From NCBI RefSeq assembly GCF_050948215.1, contig NC_135158.1, positions 9,347,822 to 9,411,821 on the forward strand: a DNA stretch of 64,000 nucleotides, in the 5' to 3' direction. The position numbers were made by a program, and so were the translations under genes. Under the pieces are notes generated by a model, which did no database searches, was not told the origin of the DNA, and worked only from the letters and a program-made list of their open reading frames with translations. Shown in pieces: positions 11,666-21,873 of this stretch (its first letter is position 1; each line of letters begins with the position of its first letter). The DNA comes from Halictus rubicundus. Its lineage: Eukaryota > Arthropoda > Insecta > Hymenoptera > Halictidae.

Positions 11666-11942
11666 TTTAAAATGCGTTAGAAGTAGTATAAGTCAGACGC
11701 TATACAGACAAATCATATTAATGTACAAGTAGAACAAGCCAGTCTTTCATCAGACTAACGAATCTTTAGAAATCAAGCAAATAGACAAACACTAGCATTA
11801 GGCAGATAAATTATTAATGGAAGCAAACCATGCACAAAATCCTTAGATTAATGGATATGCAAGTGGAATAAGGCAGTTCCTGGTCAGACAAGTAGCAAGA
11901 ACCTACAATATCGGCTACATTAGACCAAAAATAGATGACAAG
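11666..11942 (-). repeat. Minisatellite cluster E (reverse), duplicate of D
   Basis: Family copies on the minus strand (on +: GAAGTAGTATAAGTCAG, CAAGTAGAACAAGCCAG, GCAAGTGGAATAAGGCAG, CAGACAAGTAGCAAGAACC). The order of units and spacers follows cluster D at 9227-9562, beginning with TTTAAAATGCGTTAGAAG and ending with CAATATCGGCTACATTAGA, with about 60 bp fewer in total. This supports duplication of the whole block, followed by decay. Confidence 0.6.
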
Positions 11943-14506
11943 GATTTTTCGAAGCTCCTAAATCACCGAACAACCCCGCATTGGCGAACCTCAGCAGCCC
12001 CGAAGCAGCAATTTAATTATCTCCTGCGAGGAATCGGTTCATTTAGCATGAGATCGCGGGAACGGTGCATCGATAATCGGCGTCAGATAATGCGTCAGGC
12101 GCCGGTGTTCTTAATGGCCCCGTCACTCGGCGAGAATTAACGCGATACAGAGGCCGCAGGTCGGCTGATTTCCACCGGGCAACGTCTGGGAATGGCAGAC
12201 ATATCTTCGCGGTGGACAACCGTCTCTCTATGATGCGTTTCCCTGGGCCGTTCGGTCACCGATCGGCCTAACTGCCCGTGAAATCGTCCCGCAAACCGGA
12301 CCGCCCTTTCCCTATCCTTCGTTTCGCCGCAAACCGTCACGATGCCAAATTCGTGGCCGAATGATCGACATCCTGGAATCATCAGGCTGGCCGAAATCAG
12401 TCCACAGAACGATACACATATCTAGATTGGTCGCGTTTCATTAATCTTATAAGAGGATTTTCTCCTCCAAACACACATTTTCAGATTTATTTGATGAAAA
12501 ATTGGATTAACGTACGTACGTACACTTTTTGTGTATGTTTATTATCTCCACGTCTTTGATAGTAGAAAAATACATTTTATGTGACATATTACTATGTACA
12601 TTGTAGATGAAGCTGACTTGAGCCCAGGATAAAGAGTATATATATTTGATCGACTGAACTGAAACTTTACCAATTTGTGTTTAGTAAAAGACAACAAATT
12701 CTGATATACCTCTAAATGAGTGAATCCTCTAGACTTCACGAAAGCTCTAAGGCTAAGAAGCAAGGTAATGTAGGAATTATTAGCTAAGTGTTACCACTTT
12801 GATGACGGAGCTGGAGCTTTGATATTCTCGTACATGAATATTTTATCGATTTAATTAGTAATAAGGATCACGGTGACGGCTAAGACGCTTACAGCTGGTC
12901 ATTAAGATTGCAGTAGATATGAAAATACCCTTAAATACAATACCTGCCAGTTCTACTTCAGTCTTAATGAGTTGCACCTTGTAATTCATCCACGAAAACC
13001 ACTTCATACCCCGAATAATTAAAAATCTGTATGAAAATGTCTGAAGTACTAGATTATGGGTTCAGACGATCTCGAATCGCCTCAAATCAAAATGAAATAA
13101 AATATTCCTTTAAATAATCTGAAAACAACCCTCCAATAAAATCGTTCAGCCAGTTACAAACTACCCTCAATCTATAAAAATAGTAACATAGCCCTACTTT
13201 AGTCCTTGAAATAATACAAAAATCAACAATGGATAAAATTGTTAGAAATACAAATTGATTAGTTCAACTAGTGACAAAGTACTAGTTTACAGTTTATAAA
13301 AATAGTTTCCTAAGTCAACCCTTACGATCACAGCTTCGTATTCACCCAGAAAATCCATTCACCCCCAAAAGATCCAAAAGTGGATCTCAATACCTAAATC
13401 CGCTATTTGCTAACTTCAGCTAGCCAGACAAGGCTCTCCTGCAAGCGAGAAAAGAGACTAACCCAGACCCATCCCAATAGGGTATTCAAAGCAGAGACTT
13501 CAAACTCGAATAGTCCCGAAAAACCACCCTCGTCGTTCCAGCGTCGACCTTGACTGTCCAAGCAAGCACGAAAGGGGAATCAGTGAACCAGAGGGCAGCC
13601 GCGATCGAGTGCCGGTGACGCAGGGGACAGAAAGTCAAGCTTCCCCTGCCGGGGATCAACGTGAGCGGCGTGAAAACGGTGTCAAGAGTCGTCCACATCG
13701 TCGACCTCTCTCCGTCTCTCTTTCTCGCCACCCTTTCCCGCGTCTTCCATTTTTTCCTCTGGGGATGGGGGTGGATGGTTCGACGGTTTCCTAGATATGC
13801 CAATGAGATGTACTCGAGGCTACGATTTCTCGTACCGGCTCCGGTGAGGGGGGGAAGCTTTCAGGGGCTGTTCCACGGTAACGTAATAAATCCAGATAGG
13901 TAATTAGCTGGCTAAGCACTAGAGCATTCCGGCCTAAAGGATCCTCGAAGCAGAATGCGGCTCGTAGGTAAAGAAGCGAGAAAGGGGCGGTCGAGGGGAT
14001 AGCGAACAGGGGATGGACAGGGAAAAGGGGGTGGCTCGAGGGGTGGTCCGGGGGGTCAGGAGACGTCGAGGAAGAACAAGAAGTCTGCCTACGGCAGGCC
14101 CGTGACTAATCTGGATCTCCGGGTACGTGAATGCGGCCGGTTGCCACTTCAATATCTTCCTTCGGGGTTGCTGCCACCCCGACGGCCACTAAGCGGCGTC
14201 CCGCGTCCCGCGCCGCCCCTCATCGCCACGTTTCAATAGTCGTCGTTATTAATAACCGCGACTTTTTCGTTCCACCTGCCGGGCGGAGGGAGTAACGCGT
14301 TTCGCCAATCTCCAACCCCCAGGCGAGGGTGGGACCGAACCACTCGAAGCCTTCCGCTTCCTCGAGAGACTTCCTCGAGAGTGGAAGGGTGCTTTTGTCT
14401 TTTCGCGTCACCAATCGAATTTTACCAACGTGATTTCCTTCTTACGACTAAAAATTACTAACAAAAATTATAATCAAACTAAAAAATGAAAATTTTTCGA
14501 TTCGAG
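11943..14506. other. Unclassified stretch; GC-rich near 13.5-14.4 kb
   Basis: No gene is supported. The block 12000-12380 and the block 13480-14400 are GC-rich; the latter has G-runs at 13984-14060 with loops slightly too long for a standard four-run quadruplex motif. 12400-13400 is AT-rich. A (ACGT)n run lies at 12512-12524. Confidence 0.45.
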
Positions 14507-14537
14507 AATTCGAGATTTTGAATGAAAATCTCGAATT
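14507..14537. repeat. Perfect hairpin, 13-bp stem
   Basis: AATTCGAGATTTT (14507-14519), a five-base loop GAATG, then the exact reverse complement AAAATCTCGAATT (14525-14537). It is the longest perfect short-loop stem I found. A third, direct partial copy of the stem (TTCGAGAATT) lies just upstream at 14501-14510. Confidence 0.9.
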
Positions 14538-16751
14538 ACATTAACCGCAGACAATATGTAACGTTCCAGCTCCCAAGTTCCAAGTTTATCCTCAATCTCC
14601 TAATCTAAACGCCCGCATTAGGTATAGCGTGTCTGACCATGCACGCGCTGCATCTACTAGCTCGCATAGCACCCCAGATGCCGACAATCTTTGACTTCGG
14701 TTACCGTCCGATCATGCCAGCATCTTAGTACCGCTGCCACAGCGAACCCGGCAGGCAAGTAAAAATAGTTTTACTCTCGAAGGTTCGCGTTATCGTTCTA
14801 TTTATTATTATCGACGTCCACAAAAACCAGGAAAGCTCGTAAAATGCCTGACCTCGTCAATTACACCGGCCGGAACATGGCTCGGTCGCAATAAAACCGG
14901 AGGGAAACCGTGACTGGCGTTATTGCCACTGGCTGACACGTTCCTTGCAGCTGGGGAAAGATGTAATACAGGACAGGGCTGGCCCGTAGAGAGAGAGATT
15001 GAACAATTTTCTGCTAACGTCTGGTAACTTTAATACGCCGAGCCAAGTGCTGCAGACTGGCTTTTATTGCGTGCTCTAACGCGTGACGACTGTATTGTTT
15101 GATATTGGCGAATTAGCCACCGTGACTGACCGAAAATAATTGAGTGGATACTGTCTGCCGATGTTTGAAAGCACTCGAAAGTGAAACAATCAAGGTCCGA
15201 GTTCAATCTGACCAAAATGTTAATCTCGAATTGCGGATATCAATGGGGAACCAGCCAATGTGTGTGACGCTAAACAAATTAAACTTGATTTGAAAATTTA
15301 TGTATTGTAGCTGTAAAAGCATTTATACATTCTTCGTGTGCACTGAACAAATGTACATTTACGAAGACGTGGCGAAAGACAAGTAACACCGATTGTATTT
15401 TTTCTTCAATAATGAATTGAATTTGGTCAAATCGTACACGAAGAAGGAAGCCTCAAGGGAATGCGCAACTTTGGGAGCACCCGTTGCATGGCGGGTAGCA
15501 ATGATAAAACAATTACCGCGCCTCGGCCCGGCGTGATAAGCGGGCGGAAACGTGTGTCGCGTCGAATTCCACCTGAACGGAGGACAAGATGCCTGGTGCA
15601 ACGGTGCATTGCACGCGCACGCGAGTGCATCGTGCCCCTCGGCATTGTGGGGTCACATAGCGCCCCTGCATAGTGGTCATTGCGGTACCACGATGCTATG
15701 CGGCTGCATACAAGCGCATAGAAGCGCGTGCAGGCGCACATGCACTCTCCCGAGCCGAGCCGCGATAGCGGGTGCACGCTTCCGGACGGTCGCGGGGCAG
15801 AACGATGGAATCTAAGAATGGAATTCGACGGTGATTCAGCGAAACTTGAGATTCCAACGGAATCGGGATTGCCCACCGAGAAATTTCCGGATTGACTATC
15901 CCACGACACTCTATTGCCGGTATTTTGTAGTACTATTGTTCGGGTTGATAATACCGCGACCAATGTGCTGGAACTATGGAATTGCCGCTGACGGAAATTT
16001 TATGGTCGGACTACGCATTTTTGTGCATTCGCTCTTTCCTCGACAAACGCTCATCTTTATTTTTATTGTAAGGTATTCTTCGAACGACTATTTTTGTTCC
16101 CTAGAAAGTCACTGTAGGAATAAAGATGTGAGACTTGTAAAATGGAAGGGAATGTTTGCTTTTCCTATTCCTCTAACATAATTTTCCTATTTGTCCAATT
16201 TTTCTAGTAGTGTGGCTTTTTAGAAATTATTTATGGAAATAGCAGTGTGAATTTTATAAAATAGTAGAGTTCGTTTAAAACAACAGTAATCAAGACTATT
16301 TTTAACTAATTTTTGTCGCAAGAAGTCTTAATTGAAGAGATAAGTATTTCTTTTGTTCTGGTATCTAAAAATGCATCTAGTGATGATAATTTTAGTCATG
16401 CTACCACAAGAATAGAGAGCTCGAGAAATACTAGACGGGTATTTTTGTACATCTGCAACCTTTTGATTTCAATCTGCAGTCTATTTTGAAAGGATGAAAA
16501 TAGCCTCTGAAGTTAGGGATGAAATGCATATTTGATATCTGGGAAACCGTCAATCCCAGCAAAAAATTTTATACAGTATTCAGCAGAGCATTTTTTGAGC
16601 GTCCTTTTTACATGTTTTTCATCGACTTAAGTGCACAATATGTCAAGCATTCGTTAACCAATTATTAAACAATGAGAAACGAAAAAACTGCATAAAAGTT
16701 GCCGAAGAAATCTGTTTAAAAATTGAACGCTTTGCAAATTATTTGTAGAAA
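14538..16751. other. Unclassified stretch with a TGCA/GCGC-rich block
   Basis: No gene is supported. 15595-15770 is GC-rich with many alternating purine-pyrimidine runs (GCACGCGCACGCG, GCGCGTGCAGGCGCACATGCAC). A 178-codon minus frame (15427-15963) across it has no recognisable domain. After 16040 the DNA is AT-rich. Confidence 0.45.
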
Positions 16752-17450
16752 ATGCTCACTATACTTTATGTTTCGTGTTTTCACAATTTTTTGTTACGTT
16801 TCGTACTCGACGAAGAATTGAACTGTTTAAGGGACCAAGAAAAGCCTCGCAGTATATCATTGGAGAAAAACACGCAGAAAATTGAACTCTTTTCCTACCT
16901 CTTGTTTCCCGTTTTCTATATTCCCAGCTCGAAGAAAAACTCAATTCTTCGCCATACACCAAGCATGAACTACATTGCACAATTTCGAAAATAAATCATC
17001 GTGAAAATTCTATCCGCCCTTTCATTATTCACTTTCTCTTGCTATCGCAGTTTCTGCTTCAACGAGGACAGAATTTTTCTTGTATCACCTGCCATAAAAC
17101 TCGGTGTAGATCTTCGCGAACAAAAATGCTGGGGAAATTTTACACAATCTAGCTTCTCCTACACACTGTTGCCTGATTCTATATATGTGCTACTTTGGAA
17201 CGAATGCTACCATCATCCCCTTACTGATAAACATAAAACACGGTGCACGTCTTCGTTATCAAATACTAAAAAAGTCTACTTTAGATTTCACAACTCATTC
17301 CTTCTAGTGCTTCACGAAAAATTCAACTTCCCTTGCACCATAAAATGTAACACACACACACACACACTGTCGAAAATAAATTCTCAAGATACTAGTCTTC
17401 ACTTCCGGATCAATAACATTTTAACACATTGCTTACACAATATTTTATAA
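16752..17450 (+). other. Long AT-rich open frame with one stop
   Basis: One reading frame stays open from 16752 to 17450 except for a single stop at 16992-16994, about 230 codons in DNA with a low GC content. The second part has no ATG at its start (GTG at 17001), so it is not a normal eukaryotic start. The second part begins with a hydrophobic stretch that resembles a signal peptide, and it includes HTHTHT encoded by the CA run at 17350-17367. No family was recognised. It could be a decayed gene or a chance result of strand composition (few TAA on +). Confidence 0.2.
17350..17367. repeat. (CA)n microsatellite
   Basis: An uninterrupted run of about nine CA units. Confidence 0.95.
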
Positions 17451-18788
17451 AATAAAATCGAGAGAACGATTCACAGTGAGGAATTAACAGCACTATATAA
17501 AAACTCACAGTATATTAATAATTAAGCCGACTTTTCGAAATCACTACAGTGAAATTGTTAAAGGTAAAAGAATGTTAAATATGCTCTCTAAACTGAATTT
17601 CACTCCTACCTCAAACACATCGCACACGAATAAACTGCCAGGACACCAGGTTAAGTATTTATTTCTCGATCGACTATCTTAAAGACGCCAGCAGGAAGGT
17701 TTTCTCCTAACTAGAATCCCCGATGGGATAATTAAAGTTACGTGGCCCCCTTCTTCACGGGGAAATTCAATTTTCCCACTGTCTACCTGGAACAGCTGAT
17801 CCCTTTACGTCTCGATCGTAAAAATCTTATTCCCCCGCGTAAGAAAAGACGCCATAAAGCTACCCAGGAAATCCGACCGCGTAAAACACGACCACCGAGG
17901 AACTTTTACGTCGTTGTAGTTGGCCCTTTTTTCGCAAAGCTGGTCGGAATTCGTTTGGCTGGAACCGAACATCATTGGAATGGCTAATCGGCTCTTTTAA
18001 AGCCAAATATCTCCCAGATAAAACCGGTGTCTTTCGAATCCTTCGTTCTCAAAAGAATCGTCGAACCAGTGCGACGTGCGTTCTTCCGCTGTAAGCACCA
18101 TTATCTTCGCCATTCGAGATCGAATGATCTTTTTATGATCCACTCGTACAGTTCTCGCTGATGTCCGTCTATAAAATCGTCTGAGCCTGTTATTCGGGAC
18201 TGGCACAGTCGAATAATCGCCACTTTGTTTCTTGGTAGAAGATATGAATGGAGACAATTCAATTTTTTTACTATTTTATGTATATACACTGTTAAGTTAA
18301 CCACTGAATTACCAACACTCAAAGTTCCTTAATATTTAATGGTTCGATCAAAAATTTGTTGCAGAGTATAAATGATATAATCCAGACTTCCAGATCAGCA
18401 TGATTTTGTGTCTGTTCCCGTGATAAAATAAAGTATAAGGATTTCTATAAATAAATAAATTTCAGGTTTCTATTCCGAATAGAGTAATACCAAGGAAACT
18501 GAGCTATTTTTGGAGTATGAAAAGCGAGCTAGTTTGCAAACTACCGGATAAAAATGTCAAATTGAAGTGACCATAGACCTCATAACCTTTGAACCTCCTA
18601 TCTCTATTTCCGCCACATCGCTTCATCATCTCTTCCGTGTAATCACAATTAATTTGACGAGTGGGTGGTTCTGTTTCAAATCAACCTGCACGGATCGTCA
18701 AAGGTGTATTAAAATGTACCCTGTGCCACTTCAACCGTAAATCATAAACCTCGGATTTAGTTTCCAACTGATTTACACATTTGGCTTA
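17451..18788. other. Unclassified AT-rich stretch
   Basis: No gene, RNA gene or transposon end was recognised. Short frames at 17742-17987 (+) and 17997-18322 (-) lack known motifs. Confidence 0.45.
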
Positions 18789-19200
18789 GTGAACATTATT
18801 ATCATGTATCGTGACGTGCAAACAAATGTCAAGAAATTTGCCACGTGTAACCCTTAAACTTTTAAAGTATGCAATCTGACCTTTAGACTTCATTGTGCGC
18901 TCTTCTTGTGATTACCCTGATGAACATAATTATGTTTTTCGTGTCAGCGTCCTCAGTTTTGAGCAAATGTCAAGGAAATCATTCCGTGCAACCCCTAAAC
19001 TTTCATAGGATAAAGCCTAACCTTCTTACATTATAATGTAGTAATTTATACAGTCGCCCTTACAAACATTGCTTTAATTATGAAGTGCACCAACTTATTG
19101 CACAACGTTCCAAAGTCACCCTTGCACCTAATTCATCCCCTCCTAAATACCACGTGCATGTCATCGCACTCAAAGGAACACGTGCAGGGGTGAGTTTCAA
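18789..19200 (+). repeat. Degenerate tandem repeat, ~131-144 bp unit
   Basis: Two units align well: 18789 onward (TGAACATTATTATCATG, then CAAATGTCAAGAAAT, then CGTGTAACCCTTAAACTTT) and 18920 onward (TGAACATAATTATG, then CAAATGTCAAGGAAAT, then CGTGCAACCCCTAAACTTT). A poorer third unit seems to start near 19064. The function, if any, is unknown. Confidence 0.5.
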
Positions 19201-21644
19201 TTTGCCCGCACGTCCCGTGACCCGTCCAAGTACAAGCCTAAACGGTGCAATCTGTGTCTTCGGTGGGCCAAGCATCCCCTAAATAGCGTTAATTCGAGGC
19301 GCAACTTGGAACAATCTCTCAGGGGGTTGAACGAGCGTTTTTTCACCCCGTTTTTTTTCCACTAGAAATCCCGTGGAAGCCTGTCCGAGCGGAACGGAGC
19401 GAACTTTTGCGAACGAACGTCGGGGACGAAGCCGTTCGAACAAAAACATCGTTAGGGCGACGCCGCCCTATCGTCGGGGGTTGGGTGGTTTGGGGGTTGG
19501 TTCTGTCCGCGGGAGGGTGGAGGCTTTGGCCGTGTCGAAGTGCAGGATTTCGAAGCGGAGGGTCGAGTCCTCGGCTCTGGGTTGGGCAAACTGACCCAGA
19601 TAGGTGAATAGTGAATGCACCCTCTGCGCATCGGGGGTTGCTCGCAAGCTGCGGCTCCCTCACAGAAAATACCGCCGTCCGCCCTCCACGTCGACTACAC
19701 TGGACGAAATTTCTATAAGAACGCTATGATCTGCGAAGAAACATGCATTTATTTGATTGTCCCTAAAAGTACATTGGCACAATGCAAATTCGCGATATAG
19801 TTTCTTAAGTAAGCAACTTGCGTGATCGAAAGCTCGAAAGCAGAGTCAAATGTGCAGTGGCCAAAATTCGGTCGTCATGATTTACGAAGCAATATTAATG
19901 AATTATTATGGAAGAGCCGGTGCATGCGAGAAACCACCCCTGCTTACGACCACTCGAACCCTGGCTGCTTCGGAGGGGGGCAAAAGGGAGTTGAGAAACC
20001 GGGACGGTGGCGGAGATGAGAAGAGAATAGAAGAATGGAAACGTCGACTAGAACGGCTGACCGGAAATGCTTCGGGTAAGTTGGCACCGGAGGGGAAAAA
20101 AAAGTTTCGACAACACTTTTCGCTCGTTAACCACCTGGCTGGATTTTTTGTTGCCCGAAACTGTTTCCGACTTTTTACCGTCGCGCAACGATTCGTGGAG
20201 GTCGATACCGTGGAAGAAACGTTTTAGGGGAACGAGTTGCAGCGGGCACGATGTCTCCGGCTTTTTTAGAGGGTTGTTCCGGGCATCTGGTATGTCGTGA
20301 CCTGCGATTTTATTCGTTTTTGTTTCGGAGAAGGGGAGGAGGAACTACGTTGTTTCGTGGGTATTAGATAATTTTGGCATTGTTGTTTCTAATAGTTGTT
20401 TATTACACAACCTCTCAGAAAAAACAGGATTTATTTATTAAAGAATAGAAACTGGTATTCAATGGAATATCCATATAATTTAAAAATTCCACCCTTAATC
20501 CATTTGTATCATAAGGAACTATGAAAAGAAGGCCTTTATCACCAAACTTTTTTTTTTATTATATTTAAGTACGAAAATGACTACAAGCGAAAGAACTTCA
20601 TGTTTCAGCATTATAAGAAAAAATAAATTAAGCGTATATATATACGCTAATGATGCAAATGGGTTAAGAAAAGTATGCTTCGTCAAGCGTTTGAAGGAGA
20701 ATTGGAACGATGGTGCAACCTTTCCAAAAAGATCCAAATGAGAAAGTTGGCCAACTAACCAACCCTTTATGCTCCATCCTTCACACGTTGCCCTTCCACC
20801 ATGACAGCAGTTTCAACCTCAGAGTCGCAAAGATCAGGGACAAAACGCGACTTCTCGGAATCCGGGTGACGCAGCTAGAAATATTTGTGCCCGTTGTCAT
20901 CGAAGGAAAGTTCTGGTGCTTTCAGCTTTCCTAAAAAGGCAAATCCCGGCGGAGGGTAGCAGTATCAAACCGAGAGATGAGAGAGAGAGAGAGAGCGAAA
21001 AATCGGTCCAAGTTTTGACAGAGCGCGCGGGCTTCTCGAGGAACTACGAGTTGAAAACAGCGCGCGCGCCGTTTGCGACTGACGGTATTGCGCCGGGGCA
21101 CAATGGCAGAAGCCATTGACATTCTTGGCCTTATTGTGCCGTGCCAAACAAGTGGCCGTGTGTCTCTCGCTGCCGTGACGGTGGAGAAGTTACTTAGTAG
21201 GCGGAATAGGCGCACAGCAGGATGCGAATGGGAGTCCGGGGATATTCATCGGCGGCCAACGCCGTGCGCGCGGCCGCATTGTCGCCGCCGCGGCGGAAAC
21301 AATACTGAATGCCTGTCAGAGATGCGACACCCCCCGCAGTCGTTGCACGCGTGTCCGTGGTTAATGACGATGCTTAAATGCTGCGCGAACGAACCGCCCG
21401 ACAGCCCGGCCGAGATTGGATAAACCATTATGCCACTGCTCAATTGGGAACGGGATACCGCAAGCTGACGGTCCCCTCCAGCCAAGGAGACGCTAATGAA
21501 ATCGTTCCAGCGAAAAACTAGCCTTTTCTAGCTACGATTTTTCTAACACAAAGTCGTTCATAGCATTTTTAATTCGGAGAAATTTTATTTTATTATACGT
21601 GAGAATATCTCACCCACTTTTGCTTTAAATAATTTGTTTATGAG
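19201..21644. other. Unclassified stretch, mixed composition
   Basis: No gene is supported. 19340-19600 is GC-rich with a G-run segment (19476-19500). 20400-20700 is AT-rich and contains the perfect 18-bp palindrome AGCGTATATATATACGCT near 20631. 20940-21480 is GC-rich with overlapping frames. A (GA)n run lies at 20979-20995. Confidence 0.45.
20979..20995. repeat. (GA)n microsatellite
   Basis: Short GA run, eight units, in a GC-rich block. Confidence 0.9.
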
Positions 21645-21873
21645 ATTATTTAAGAAATAAAACATTCAGTTCTGTAGAAGATGTAAGGAGGCACCTTGAG
21701 TCATATTTTGCCTCACGAACACTGAATTTCTCTAAGAAGGGGATTGAAAATTTGCAGGAAAGATGGCAAACTGTACTTGATAATGACGGAGATTATGTAA
21801 TAAATTAAAAAATATAACTTTCAAATAAAGAATAAAGATTTCAAAATAATTGATTACTCATGGGTCCCCCTAA
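21645..21873 (+). mobile_element. Mariner transposon, 3' end only
   Basis: A 229-bp remnant of a mariner element. It holds the last ~54 codons of the transposase, its stop codon (21806-21808), a short 3' UTR and the right terminal sequence, which ends CATGGGTCCCCCTAA and is followed by TA at 21874-21875, the target dinucleotide expected for mariner. The left part of the element, including the other terminal repeat, is missing. The same 3' end, diverged, is present at 25372-26183, so both belong to one family. Confidence 0.85.
21647..21808 (+). pseudogene. Mariner transposase, C-terminal fragment
   Basis: The frame reads into the typical mariner C-terminus: a VEDVRRHLE segment, then SYFASRTLNF, then SKKGIENLQERWQ, then LDNDGDYVIN and a stop. 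This matches the family pattern in which the protein ends shortly after a conserved ERWQ and a D-G-D/E-Y motif. The frame has no internal stop over this stretch. The DNA-binding domain and all three catalytic aspartates are absent, so the fragment cannot be active. A full transposase of this family is about 340-350 residues; only the last ~54 remain. Confidence 0.85.

Noticed and set aside
13984..14060. G-runs as a G-quadruplex
   Set aside because: Loops between runs reach eight bases or more, outside the standard rule.
20629..20652. TAAGCGTATA as a microRNA (start of a known insect miRNA)
   Set aside because: Only the first ten bases agree; the segment is a simple TA-centred palindrome without a pre-miRNA-length stem.
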